NCBI GenBank assembly: GCA_911728455.2 | Contig: OU452231.1 | Span: 8,834,963 to 8,898,962 of the forward strand | Direction of reading: 5' to 3' | Length of the DNA: 64,000 bases | Source of the DNA: Marthasterias glacialis | Lineage: Eukaryota > Echinodermata > Asteroidea > Forcipulatida > Asteriidae | In this document: positions 23,101-30,850 of the stretch, piece by piece | Layout: every line of letters starts with the position of its first letter | Numbering within the stretch: the stretch's first letter is position 1 | Translations under genes and position numbers: made by a program | Notes under the pieces: model-generated | The model's database searches: none | Told to the model about the DNA's origin: nothing | What the model saw: only the letters and a program-made list of their open reading frames with translations

Positions 23101-24394
23101 CTTTACTCCTAAATCTAGGGAGGGGGGAGGGGTTTGAAGGCAGGGACATAGTTCTGTTTACTGCAAAAGACCCTCTACAAGATTCCTTTCAAAACCTGAA
23201 ACTCCACTTATTCAAAATTGTCCAAAGTCCATCCCCTGTATTTGACTTATTCCTTTAGCTGCCTTGCCTGGTTCGTTTTATGCATTGATAAGGATGGATA
23301 TTGTTTCTCTTTCTGCAACACAAGTCTGACCTCCCATCTTGGGTTTTGTTAGAGAGCCATGTCATACCAGGGAGTTTTACAGGCAACTTGGACGAAACCA
23401 TCTCCACAGGATTTACTCACTGAGGCCAGTGCACTTGACCGCTCGGCCCACGACCTTCCATACTTAGAGTGCATTACTATTATCAAGTAAATTATGTGAA
23501 AACTGAAATGTGAATGAGAGATTGGATACTATTAAATAAAGACTGAGAATTGCCCCTAGCTACCGGGCAATCTCGATAGGCTAGTGGTAAGACATCTGTA
23601 CTAGCATGGGGAAGGTCATGGGTTTGAAACCTACCCGAGTATTGCCTGTGATTGTTTTTTCCCAGGACTCGGGAAAAGGTACTGAGTATTGGCTTAACAC
23701 ACATCGGTGTATGGGTAAAACACAAATATTCTTTATCCCTGATGCAAGTTTAACTTCGAGTAAAATCGTTGCGGTACCCTCTACTAAAATAAGGGATTGC
23801 AACTGCCTCTAGCTACCTGGCACTCTCCGTGGTCTAATGGTAGGACATCTGCTCTAGAATGGCAAAGGTCTTGGGTTTGAATCCCACATGGGTAATATGC
23901 CTGTGTGTGGTTTGGGTTTTTTTTTTTGTTTTTTTTCCACAGGACTCGAGAATAGTACTTAGTATTGGCTTAACACAAATTGGTGTATGGGTAAAACACA
24001 AATTATATTCTTTATCCCCGATACAAACTTAACATCTATTGAAAAGTTTGGAGGCTGGTTTGCCATTGATTGACATAGCCCTTAATGAAGTCGCATCAGA
24101 ATTAGCGACTTTGGCTATGGCTATGGCTATGATAGCAGTTGAGTGCCATGACAACAATGAACAGTAGGACTTTTCGGCATCCCTGTCTTAGCCACTGAAT
24201 CTCAACTGGGTAATTTATCTTCTTACAGGAGAGCTCAGAATCGCAGTATGCGACGTCTGGAGGGAAATCTCCGCTACGACATGACAGGGATGTCAGATGA
24301 GATGGAGACGGAGCAGTCAATCTTCCTGCGTCTGAACTCAGGAAGGGACTTCGATGGTGAGATGATTGTTGAGGAGGATGTACTGGAGGAGTAG
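2177..24394 (+). CDS. Unnamed 924-aa coiled-coil protein with Cys/His cluster, 19 exons
   Basis: Exons: 2177-2225, 2577-2735, 3255-3408, 4149-4334, 5446-5603, 6630-6703, 7427-7636, 9280-9526, 10734-10921, 12294-12412, 13064-13286, 13686-13769, 15151-15243, 16565-16672, 17765-17917, 18927-19052, 20121-20301, 22966-23062, 24229-24394. All introns are GT-AG, every junction keeps phase, and the sum is 2775 nt. The start ATG has a purine at -3, G at +4 and an in-frame TAG at 2165. Residues 17-120 are helical and include IPYFTLVQRVYAER. Residues 120-340 are a Glu/Lys/Arg-rich coiled coil. Residues 469-497 hold CxxC, CPH and HNCxH. Residues 590-840 are a helical domain, and the tail is acidic. The N-terminal layout recalls TSNAXIP1-type proteins, but I cannot name the family. 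A coiled-coil scaffold, perhaps ciliary, is inference. Least certain are the weak donors at 13287 and 20302 and whether a small exon lies between 20302 and 22965. Confidence 0.85.
2769..2896. mobile_element. Near-perfect 128-bp foldback element in intron 2
   Basis: The left arm from CTAGACCTAGTAACTGGGGC to GGCATTATC is repeated inverted as GATAATGTC to CCAGTTACTGGGTCTAG, with only a handful of mismatches over about 53 bp per arm and a loop of about 22 bp. It encodes nothing. As RNA inside the primary transcript it would form a long hairpin. Confidence 0.8.
4479..5273. mobile_element. About 795-bp TIR element, intron 4
   Basis: The left end TAAGCCGCTTTCACACGAGA matches the inverse of the right end TCTCGTGTGAAATGGGCTA. 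The interior holds short open frames only, with no transposase motif. It is probably a non-autonomous DNA transposon. The superfamily cannot be set because the target duplication is unclear. Confidence 0.55.
5828..5971. mobile_element. MITE family B, 144 bp
   Basis: The ends read ATGGGAGACTTTGGAG and CTCAAAAGTCTCCCAT, followed inward by AGGTGGCAGCA and its inverse TGCTGCCACCT. Related copies lie at 8884, 15332, 16199 and 33906, with a half copy near 20958. Confidence 0.8.
6430..6600 (+). repeat. Dispersed repeat D, 5' part
   Basis: It contains ACCACTTAG, GGCACAAAGAAACCCTGACTAAAC and TTTTGAGAAAATATCAGATTCA, shared with the longer copies at 18160-18620 and 63545-64000. Copy 11889-12110 holds only the 3' part. 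Family type unknown. Confidence 0.6.
7042..7343. mobile_element. About 300-bp TIR element, intron 6
   Basis: The left end ACACCCGTTTCAGACTGG is roughly the inverse of the right end CCAGTCTGAATTGTGT. The interior repeats GAGTCG-type words and contains GCGACTCTGGAGCA twice. No coding capacity. Exon 7 begins only 83 bp downstream. Confidence 0.5.
7735..8390. repeat. GAGACC-rich inverted repeats flanking a 51-bp tandem duplication
   Basis: Clusters of GAGACCGGTTT at 7742-7790 face GGTCTCGGTC clusters at 8290-8370, giving an inverted arrangement. Between them AAAGGAACCCAAAAGAATAA recurs after 51 bp (from about 8011 and 8062). The outer parts may be the termini of a foldback element. Confidence 0.5.
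8884..9015. mobile_element. MITE family B, diverged copy
   Basis: It starts ATGGGAGACTTTTGAGACGC and ends CTGTCAAAAGTCCCCCAAT. The core carries AGTCCTTTTTGACAGTTCTG. It sits in intron 7 of the 924-aa gene. Confidence 0.65.
9651..9767. mobile_element. MITE family A, diverged copy
   Basis: GGCTTTGGCTGTGGCTATA is opposed by TAGTCATAGCCATAGCC around AGGCCTATTCTTTACTG. The outer ends are degraded relative to the copies near 58.7 kb. In intron 8. Confidence 0.55.
10020..10250 (+). repeat. Dispersed repeat shared with 40690-41010 (inverted)
   Basis: The order of words ATTTTTAAATCTG, CTTTTTCCCACCTTTGATTT, GTGTTTCCAACCTC and TTGTTCATCCCTTGCATCTT is repeated on the other strand at about 40690-41010. 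It probably represents the 3' part of a retroelement. No intact frame remains. Confidence 0.55.
10251..10674 (+). repeat. Tandem repeat, period 143 bp, three units
   Basis: The unit begins TCCACTTGACTGC and includes GACTCTGCTAGGGTCGAAAC. Units start at 10251, 10394 and 10537. The three look identical by eye, which implies very recent amplification. Exon 9 begins 60 bp after the array. Confidence 0.9.
11005..11210. mobile_element. GCTTAGCA-type short repeat, probable MITE
   Basis: AGTTTGCTGAGCACAGAAAA and TCTTGCTTAGCAGAAAT near the left are mirrored by AATTTCTGCTTGGCAGGAAA and TTGCTAAGCACTG further right. A related sequence lies at 24995-25190. The superfamily is unknown. Confidence 0.4.
11318..11775 (+). 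mobile_element. tRNA-derived SINE copy split by a younger element
   Basis: The copy follows the same order as the full-length SINE at 20999: a GGCGTATCC...GGGGTCTAGCAC head, CAGCAGAATGTGGGTT, GTGTCCTTAA, then GTGTGTTGTGTAATGCA, AAAGAACCCAGTGCACTTA and GCACCTTGTAAAC. The middle is interrupted by the 11466-11617 insertion. In intron 9. Confidence 0.75.
11466..11617. mobile_element. GCCTGGAATT-ended MITE nested in the SINE
   Basis: The ends are CCTGGAATTTCG and its inverse, AATTCCAGGC. The interior AGAGGGCAAGGCCA and GGGAAACTTTTGAAGGG is shared with the copy at 62168-62332. GTAAA-GC on both sides looks like an imperfect target duplication. The element postdates the SINE it interrupts. Confidence 0.7.
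11889..12110 (+). repeat. Dispersed repeat D, 3' part
   Basis: It shares GGCTCGATTACTGGCTCAC, CCTCCATTGAGCC, AATACAATG and ATCAGGGATTACAC with 18390-18620 and 63800-64000. The 5' half of the family is absent here. Confidence 0.6.
14243..14450. mobile_element. MITE family E, intact 208-bp copy
   Basis: The left end TTAAAGGGGATGTGTCATTA is the near inverse of the right end TGACGATACAGCCCCTTTAA. The interior TGTGGCTGTGAATGGA and TGCCGTCTTTATAAGAC is shared with 54831-55216. That second copy carries a further insertion, so this one shows the uninterrupted state. Confidence 0.75.
14590..14658 (-). other. tRNA-Asn-like sequence (repeat-derived)
   Basis: On the minus strand it carries a D-arm block GGCTCAATTGGTTGAGC, an anticodon region with GTTAA and a T-arm block GGTTCAAATCC. 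The acceptor ends do not pair well, so it is not a functional tRNA. The flanking TAATAAACCACAAGGGAAAC motif is shared with the partner at 14904, marking a repeat family. Confidence 0.55.
14904..14975 (+). other. tRNA-Asn(GTT)-like pseudogene or SINE head, 72 nt
   Basis: The length is that of a tRNA. The acceptor halves GGCTAGA and TCTAGTC can pair over 7 bp, the D arm GCTCAGTTGGTAGAGC is sound, and the anticodon loop ACGTTAA gives GTT. The anticodon and T stems each hold mismatches, so a working tRNA is unlikely. It lies in intron 12 next to a TTAGGGAGACCGCC motif shared with the inverted neighbour. Confidence 0.5.
15332..15644. mobile_element. MITE family B carrying a nested segment, 313 bp
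   Basis: Outer ends are ATGGGAGACTTTTGAGGAC and CCAAAGTCTCCCAT with AGGTGGCAGCAGAC and its inverse inside. The centre holds about 170 bp with AAAGAGGTTTCATCTGACGT at its left and TTCTCTCTATA at its right. The same nested segment lies in 33906-34192 but not in the short copies. Confidence 0.75.
16199..16325. mobile_element. Almost perfect hairpin variant of MITE family B, 127 bp
   Basis: The 57-bp left arm from ATGGGAGACTTTTGAGACGT to TCCATTGTT pairs with the right arm with only a few mismatches. The loop is about 12 nt. The arm sequence GACCGGTCCTTTTTCC replaces the AGGTGGCAGCAGAC of other copies. In intron 13. Confidence 0.8.
17048..17145. mobile_element. Small foldback element with GTCGCGCTC arms
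   Basis: CCGCTTCAAACGTCGCGCTC at the left is mirrored by GAGCGCGACGCACGTTTTAA at the right over about 98 bp. No coding content. Confidence 0.5.
17261..17653. mobile_element. TIR element TTAAGGCAGGG, 393 bp
   Basis: The left end TTAAGGCAGGGTATACCTTT faces the right end AAAGGTATCCCCTGCCTTTAA's inverse. TTAA-like ends may include a target duplication, as piggyBac-type elements use TTAA, but the superfamily is not proven. A possible second copy spans 40521-41049. Exon 15 begins 112 bp downstream. Confidence 0.7.
18160..18620 (+). repeat. Dispersed repeat D, longest copy in the window
   Basis: It combines the 5' block (GGCACAAAGAAATCCTGACT, AGAGAATATCAGATTCA) with the 3' block (TCGGTTCACTCGGACTTTCC, CCATTGAGCC, GGGATTACACAGTAACC). 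No frame is open across it and no TIRs are evident, so the class is unknown. Confidence 0.6.
18700..18893 (-). mobile_element. SINE copy, minus strand
   Basis: Read on the minus strand it starts CGTGGCTGAGCGGTCTAGTG and continues with AGCTCTGGTGTTGTCAGAGT and GTGTCCTTGGGG, matching the tRNA-Leu-like head and body of the SINE at 20999. It ends 34 bp before exon 16, so the intron's acceptor region lies next to the SINE head. Confidence 0.65.
20958..20996. mobile_element. Half copy of MITE family B
   Basis: GTCTGCTGCCACCTAGCGTC followed by CAAAAGTCCCCCAT is one terminus of family B. The matching left end is missing and a SINE begins immediately after. Confidence 0.6.
20999..21415 (+). mobile_element. 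Full-length tRNA-Leu-like SINE
   Basis: The head GTCGTGGCCGAGCGGATAAG contains a pol III A box, and GGGTTTGAGTCCC provides a B box. The body has GTGTCCTTAAGCAAGACACT, GTAATGCACGTAAAAGAACC and GCGCCACAGCACCTTGTAAA. The tail reads TTAAGCGCTATATAAGAAC and a TATTATTATTA run, as in LINE-mobilised SINEs. It is the reference for copies at 11318, 18700, 24405 and 52545. In intron 17. Confidence 0.8.
21817..22078. mobile_element. TIR element of about 260 bp, TAACAYCCAAGTAGATC ends
   Basis: TAACATCCAAGTAGATCTTT at the left is the inverse of AAGGATCTACTTGGGTGTTA at the right. Just upstream, 21735-21765 is a separate short palindrome around GATGGAATG. No protein is encoded. Confidence 0.6.
23551..24045 (+). 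repeat. Tandem pair of tRNA-like SINE units, period about 252 bp
   Basis: Both units carry CTAGCTACC, a tRNA-like head (GGCTAGTGGTAAGACATCT and GGTCTAATGGTAGGACATCT), a B-box-like GGGTTTGAA, then GTATTGGCTTAACACA and GTATGGGTAAAACACAAAT. The second unit has an additional T-rich run. In intron 18. Confidence 0.7.
24093..24210. mobile_element. MITE family A copy next to exon 19
   Basis: AGCGACTTTGGCTATGGCTA is opposed by TTAGCCACTGAATCTCAACT. The core ACAATGAACAGTAGGACTTT corresponds to the family core. It ends less than 20 bp before the acceptor of exon 19, so it may overlap the branch site and pyrimidine tract of that intron. Confidence 0.55.
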
Positions 24395-24404
24395 TGTTGT
24401 GATG

Positions 24405-24540
24405 GGGAATGTCGTGAGCACCATGTCAGAGGAAAAAACACGCTTGAATCCCAGTCATGACACTTGTGTCCTTGAGCAAGACACTGAACTATAATTGCTT
24501 CAAGTAGGGGAAGAGGCAGTTATGTTCGTCTCGCAACGGA
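24405..24540 (+). mobile_element. SINE fragment in the presumed 3' UTR
   Basis: ACACTTGTGTCCTTGAGCAA followed by GACACT matches the SINE body. The tRNA-like head is only weakly preserved and the downstream part differs from the 20999 copy, so this may be a second subfamily. Confidence 0.55.
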
Positions 24541-24687
24541 TTCATTTACCCCTCCCTGTTCTTAGCTATGCTGTGAAGTGACTTGCGTTTATATCTCTCC
24601 ATGTCTTGTTTCTATCCCTTCAAAAAGTAGCCCACACCTCGGGTGGCTTTTGGGCCTCGTTATGGGTGAATTGCACAAGAAAATAAT

Positions 24688-24693
24688 AATAAA
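24688..24693 (+). terminator. Candidate poly(A) signal AATAAA
   Basis: AATAAA lies about 295 bp after the stop codon of the 924-aa gene, in an A-rich tract with a second AATAAA shortly after. It is the first plausible signal seen; position in an A-rich tract weakens it. Confidence 0.4.
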
Positions 24694-24994
24694 CAAAAAT
24701 AAATGTTTTTTTTTTAGAAGAGCCATTGAATTCCCATCTTCACTCTTTCAGTTATCACACCATGCAACCATTACACTGTGATCAACCAACCTGCGAATAT
24801 CTTATAAGTTGCATGGTGGTCACTCATGAGTGAAATCAACAAAAAGGAGCATCGGTTTTGTGAGGGGCATTCTGCAGATTCCTATTCTTGCTTACAATGA
24901 TTGCTGCTATCAAAACAACTATCATTTTGAAGGTCTTAATACGCTATTTTCCTGACAGTGTTTCACACATTGGGATTGATATGAACAATATAAC

Positions 24995-25190
24995 AAGGGG
25001 GAGCCTTCAGCCTAAAGTATTGCTTTTCAGTAAACTATTTTTGCTTAGCAAATTCTAGCAGGGAACCAGTCCAAAATTGTGTGCATCAGTACCGGTATGC
25101 ATTTATGTTGGACTGGGCCGGTAACCAGACTTGTTTTCGCCAAGCCAGTTTGTGTGCAGCTAAGCTGATTTCCAAACGTCATTAAACAGG
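24995..25190. mobile_element. GCTTAGCA-type short repeat, probable MITE
   Basis: TTTTTGCTTAGCAAATTCTA and GGGAACCAGTCC resemble the words in 11005-11210. The right half has GGTAACCAGACTTG and a GCAGCTAAGC word in inverse arrangement. Confidence 0.35.
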
Positions 25191-25577
25191 CAACTACAGT
25201 GTCCAGCCACCAACAAAGGTCATGACCATGCAGTGAAGACCGGGTACTCATACTGTTATTCCCACTTATCAGAATTTGTGAGTTTTCTTTCACAAAAATT
25301 TATATTTTTTCATTCTTAGGCTGTTCAGGTTTTTTATGCAAGGCACCTGATCTCTTGTTAAAAATTTAGGCATATTTTTAACAGCCAGACTATGCGCTCT
25401 GATACATGAAATATAATACCATAGTAGACTAAGTTTTTTCTGCAACGTCACAGCCGCGAGTTTTGCCAAGCAGAGGTTAACAGAAGGACTATACTGCCAA
25501 AAATACAGTTGATAAATTACCACAATAATGCTATCCACAGAAATGCCATAAAACTACACATAAAACAGAAATACCCA

Positions 25578-26650
25578 CAACAAAACCAGCTGATGTGATA
25601 GCGTAATGAATGTTATATGCTTACATTCCTGTTTTCTGTTAGGCCTGATTAAGCCCCATGAATGAAGGACTGTTTTTATAATGATGGTATTGTTGAAGAT
25701 GTCAAGTCCGATTTATGGCCGATTTGACCTGAAAATTTTAAATAGCTACGTTTATAGATTCAAGAAATTTATAAGCTTTCATTTAAGGTATTGCACGAAA
25801 CAAAAATGCCATAAAACCACTAGTAAAACAGAAATACACACAAAGAAACCAATTGATGTGATAGTGTAATGAATATTTTATGTTTACATTCCAGTTTCGT
25901 GGCGCCCATGGGTGACAGACTGTAATTATATTATTGGTTTTGTTGAAGATGCTAAGTCCGATTTTTTGCCGATTTGATCTGAAAATTTAGATGAAAATTT
26001 TAAATAACTACGTTAATAGATGGGTCATTCCATAAAGGTGGGACACAATTTGTGAAATTTTTCAATATGATAATTTTTGTTAGAAATAAAATGTTGATTC
26101 TAATTGATGTTGGTCAATCATCACATTTTGTTTGGGTTTTGAAAGTATTTCAGAAAGTTTCGAATCCATCCCACACCATCTTACCTAATGTTTTTGCCAG
26201 TATTCTGAAAAAAAAATCATGGTAACGATGTAACAGGGACACCATGCTTGTGATATATCTTTTTCAGTATTATTGAAGTAATAAACAAATTTACAGTGTT
26301 CATCAAAAATTTGATGCCAAATCCATAAAAAAATACTTCTTACATGGGTGTTAAAGTACACATGCCTGAGAAAATTAAGGATATGTGTCACAATGTAACA
26401 TGGACACCAAATGTCACACCTATGGTGTCCCTGTTACATCAGTGTAGGCACTATATCACATTTACTTTACACCACAGTAATCAAGTAAAACCTTTTTATT
26501 GGTGTAATTTATACCATAAAGCAAGATTAACGAAGTAGACTAGTGAAGTGGTGAAAAAGCTTCTGGAATGACCCAGATTTAAGATATTTGTAAGCTTTCC
26601 TTTGGTGTACTGCACGAAACAACCCACCAATGATAAGTGGTAGTTTAATG
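25578..26650 (+). repeat. Tandem duplication of about 265 bp, second copy interrupted
   Basis: The unit carries TGATGTGATAG, TTACATTCC, TTGTTGAAGATG, CTAAGTCCGATTT, TTTTAAATA, CTACGTT and TGCACGAAAC. Copy 1 is roughly 25578-25840. Copy 2 starts near 25845, is broken at 26021 by a TIR element, and resumes at 26575. A weaker third partial copy lies near 26878-26930. Confidence 0.7.
26022..26574. mobile_element. 553-bp TIR element with AGAT target duplication
   Basis: The ends GGGTCATTCCATAAA and CTGGAATGACCC are inverted repeats. AGAT stands on both sides, and the intact sister copy at about 25755 has a single AGATT at the same place, giving the empty site. The interior contains repeated phrases on GTAACA(G/T)GGACACCA in both orientations, but no transposase. 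Confidence 0.8.
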
Positions 26651-27514
26651 GAAATTAAAAATGAATTATTGTCGGGATCTCGACATTGTCTCCTGTCCAT
26701 CAGCCATGTACTAACCTTTGCATGTCGTATAGATTATGTACATTGTTCGTAGCATATTATGTGAATTTTTTAATTTTATTTATTTATTTTTTTATTTTCG
26801 TTTCGAAACAACATCATCTGTCAAATGTTGTTTAGAGAAAAAAAATCCGCGAAAATCGGACTGTGCTAGTTTAAGAAATGTGATGACATCAAATATTTGA
26901 CATTCCAGTTTCCTGACGCCTTGGACATTAAGGAATGTAGTTATTTGTGTAAATGTCTCACATACTAAATAATTAGCTTTATTCGATACTAAGTAGCTCT
27001 CCTAGCTGCTTGGTTGACACACCGGTACACTAAACCCTGTAAATTTTGTTAACAAAGAAACACTGACCCTTGTATCAAACCACCGCGTCTGAGGGCTCGG
27101 CGCGGTGTAGCAGTCTGGACCTGTGGCTGGGGACGGAAGGTTGTTCGAGCGGCGGCTGTATTCATTTTGTATAAAGTTAAGTTTCCTGCATAGGGTTGCC
27201 TGTATATATTGTGATGATGTATAATTTCAGCCTGTCGTCCGAACGCTGTTAAGGTAATACTATATTGTTTAATTATATTGATTTAATGCCCCGAATCGTT
27301 TCTTTGCCCTGCCAGTCGTTTTTGTTACGGTATCTTTTTTATTCCTGAGCAGCAAACAGCCCGTATGGTTTGTCGTAGCTTTGCCCCCTTTGAAAAGAGA
27401 ATACATTATTAGAACCAGTATTCAGTTGCGTTTTTGTTCCACTTATTTCTGTTCTTGAGTATTGTCTCTCCACTACTGGCCAGAACAGGGGAGTCTCGTC
27501 CGTTGCAATAGTTT

Positions 27515-27584
27515 CATATGCTAGTTCAGGGGCCATGTATTCGCAAGTTCAACTTGCGAGAACATGGCCCCTGAACCAGCATAT
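27515..27584. repeat. 70-bp near-perfect palindrome
   Basis: CATATGCTAGTTCAGGGGCC through GCAAGTT is followed directly by its inverse AACTTGCG through CCCCTGAACC. The mirror centre is near 27550 with essentially no loop. No surrounding TIR element was found. Confidence 0.8.
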
Positions 27585-27615
27585 ATCTATGTATGAATAT
27601 GTATGAATAACAGAT

Positions 27616-27766
27616 GGGGTCGATTTCACAAAGCACTAAGATTCATCTTAAGATGAGTTGTCAATATTACCATATTATTCATTTGTATTGTGACATCACA
27701 CTTTGCTTAGCAATTAAGAGTGATTTGCACTTCAGATCAATCTTAACTCTTTGTTAAATCGACCAC
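27616..27766. mobile_element. MITE family C (GGTCGATTTCACAAAG), 151 bp
   Basis: Ends are GGGGTCGATTTCACAAAG and TTGTTAAATCGACC, with inverted AAGATTCATCTTAA-like internal words. A related copy ends GTGAAATCCACCCCTGG at 53625. Elements with this terminus are familiar in invertebrate deuterostome genomes. Confidence 0.6.
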
Positions 27767-27769
27767 CGG

Positions 27770-30700
27770 TCTTTATATCACCTGTTAGTAATACACACCC
27801 TATTGAACAGTCATCGACCAATCAGAATGCATAATATATTCAAGGTATCTATTAAATATAAAAGCGAAACCTTTAGGCTTCTCCCAAAAGTTTGTTACCA
27901 TTTAACTCCGGAACTGCTCGGTCCCAAGGATCCGTTGACTCGCTTCCGGCTCTCAGCGATTGCGTCGTTTTTGCGTCACGAGCAAATCCGCGTTTTTACG
28001 CATTCGTTCTTGTTTATTTCGTTCCCCCCCCCCCCCCTTTTTCTTCTTCTTCATTTTCATATGCAGTGGCCGTCGTTCGAGACCCATTATTAGCGCACAC
28101 GTACCAGTACTCCTTCCTTATGTAATGGGTTGGGTGTAATGTCAACCCGGACCGGTTTACCTCGATTTCCGCATCGGTAACTTCGGAGTCAACGCTGAAC
28201 TACAACGGCCGTTCTTACAACTCGCACGCACATACAAACACTCACACGAGAGTTGATTTGTGTATATTTATTTATATTTTTAAAATTCTAAAAGGTCTCT
28301 CTTGAACTTGGGAAACCCTCATGCTATAGTACAAAAGCTTTATACCACAAACCTTTAGTAATACACTGTAATGAAATCCATTACTTAAAGGTCATATGAA
28401 TTGAAATTGTTTTTAAACAACACTCATTATTTATTAATGACAACAAATTATCGCAAAAATGAATATAAATTAAAATTAGGGTGGAAACTCGATCCTCCTA
28501 AAAAGAGACAAGTTCGTGACGTATAGGAGTGTGCCGTCGGTCTGCGCACGATGATCGATACGTGTAGATATCGTACAAAGTGCAAACTTCTGTAACTTCG
28601 TGTGATAAGTTACTTTGGACAAATCTCTTGGTATTTGCCTTTTGTTGTACGGAAAGTGCCGTCAAGGTGTAATGTGGCTGTTTACAGAAACAATATTAAA
28701 ATGGTGTCAGTCTGCACAGATTCCCCAGCAGATCCAAAATACCGACGAATTTTGGACAGCTGCAGTGAAACATACCAGAGCTAAAATAATGGTCAGGAAT
28801 GTGCATTGTCAATGCCCATGCATTGTCATTCGGGCTGTAGGACTACGTCACAAAAACGCGTCACCAGGCGATATCAAAATGGATGACGCAAAGTTGTATT
28901 AACTCCATACAGACTCATACAAATAGTAAGTACAATGTGTTATTAATATCAAACCGTGTGTTGTGAGAACGTAATGTGAAGAAGTACCACTTTATAGGGC
29001 CATTAAAAGTCATATAAAACTTGGTCCCACAGCCTATGACCCTACGGAACGCTGATAACTGGGGCCTATAATCCGACCCTCTGGTTCTAATGACAACATT
29101 TGAAGGAAAGTTTATTAATAATGATAATAATTGTAAATGTTAACTTATATAGGGCCAAAATCCGCCTAATATATGCTCAATGCGCTTTACAATGATAACA
29201 AATTGAGAGCAAATTACACATTACTATTTAAAAATGAATAGTATATAGCTCAAACACAGTAAGAACCCAATGATAAACAATTAAATTACATGTTACAGAT
29301 TAAAAAAAATATATATAGTAAAATGTTTTATAGCTTTAACACATGCTAAAAGTCTAGAACCCATAAAAACATGAGTAGACCTATTAGTCCTTATAATATG
29401 GACCAGTGAAAACACTCGTCATGTTGGCTACAACAGCGGCGAAACTAGGGTAACATTTTAGGGGTGCACCATTTTCTCTAGAGGGGCACTCTTGGCCAAT
29501 GAAAAATTGTCACTTTTCCTAAATAAGTACTTTTCAGTTCTCGTGTTATACCATTTACTATTTTTTTTTATAAGATAATCTGACATGGAGGTGAAAGCAA
29601 ATACACTGAGCGTAAAATAGATAAGTATTTTACAAAAAAAACATTGAAATTTTACTACATAAAATCTTTAAAAATGTAACATTACTTTTTAATTTTTAAT
29701 ATCAAAAGTCCAGTTTTCAAATGGGAGGGGGCACCCGGGGTTGCACGGAAGTACGTGCCCCCGCCCCCCCCCCCCCCCCAGTTACGCCACTGGTTGGCTT
29801 GTTATTGGCAGATTCAGGGTAAACACTAACAATTTCAGAGGGACTTGCCAACATGAATACAAACATACACTAATAGTACTATGAAAAGGTGCCCCGAAAT
29901 ATAATTAAGAATATCTCTGTTTATAATTGGATGAGTGGATTTGTTTTAATTTATTTTCCTCTTGACAGGAAATTACATGGCGCAGTGGAAATGACATGAA
30001 CAAAAACAACTCAATGTCGATTCCTTGATGTCAAGTAGATTTGTCTGCACTAAGCCCTTATTCTAACAATCACAAAAACCCCATAATTAAGGAGCAACTT
30101 AGAATAATCTTTGTTTAAATTCTCTTTTAAACTCCTGAGCTGTGGGCAAGCATTTGATCTAAAATAAATGATTTGCTTCATTTGAGGCAATACTTTGTTT
30201 TTCAGTGTATACTAGGATAGTCCAGTATTGAATAATAAGTCAATATTTAAAATCGAAATTAAATATCGAAAAAAAGTTGATTACTTTGAATGGCCCCTTA
30301 TACAAACAAATCCCCCAAATACACAATAAATGAGCATACCATAAAATGAACACAACAGATGAAAACTATAACTTGTTGGCTTTCGCACTGATGACTGTAT
30401 TTTTGATATTATTGTATTTTGAGTTGCCCATCTTAGGGCTGTGTACTGAGAGAGATGAGACATGGAAGTACCATTTATTTCTTTATTTGTTATTCTCTTC
30501 TTCTTTTTTTTTTTTGGGGGGGGGTCAAGTGGTTGCTAGACGCCATTTTCGGTCTAATAGCCACAACCAGTGTGCAGTCTAGTCTGGAACCCTGTGTGTG
30601 CACATGCGGTTTTTTAGTATTTATTTGGTATTCTTTATTTATTTATTTATTTTATTTTTATTTATTATTATTATTATTATTTATTTATTTTTTTATTTTA

Positions 30701-30850
30701 TTTTTTAGGGGGACTGAAAATGGCTTCTAATTGCAAGTTTGTGCAACTCTCAGCCCAATAAACGGCTCTGGCCCGTCCACACGAGTGCCATATTACGGTA
30801 TTTTAGGCAGTTTCTATGGTGGGCGGGGCTTAATGGATCGCTATCTTGAC
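27770..30850. other. Repeat-bearing intergenic DNA without a supported gene
   Basis: Open frames near 27803-28125 and 28602-28902 overlap each other in different frames and match nothing I know. Visible structure is a C run at about 28026-28037, a CTTATATAGGGCC...GCGCTTTACA repeat motif at 29146-29192, a C run at about 29762-29779, and TTTATTTATTA simple repeats at 30640-30705. Confidence 0.45.
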
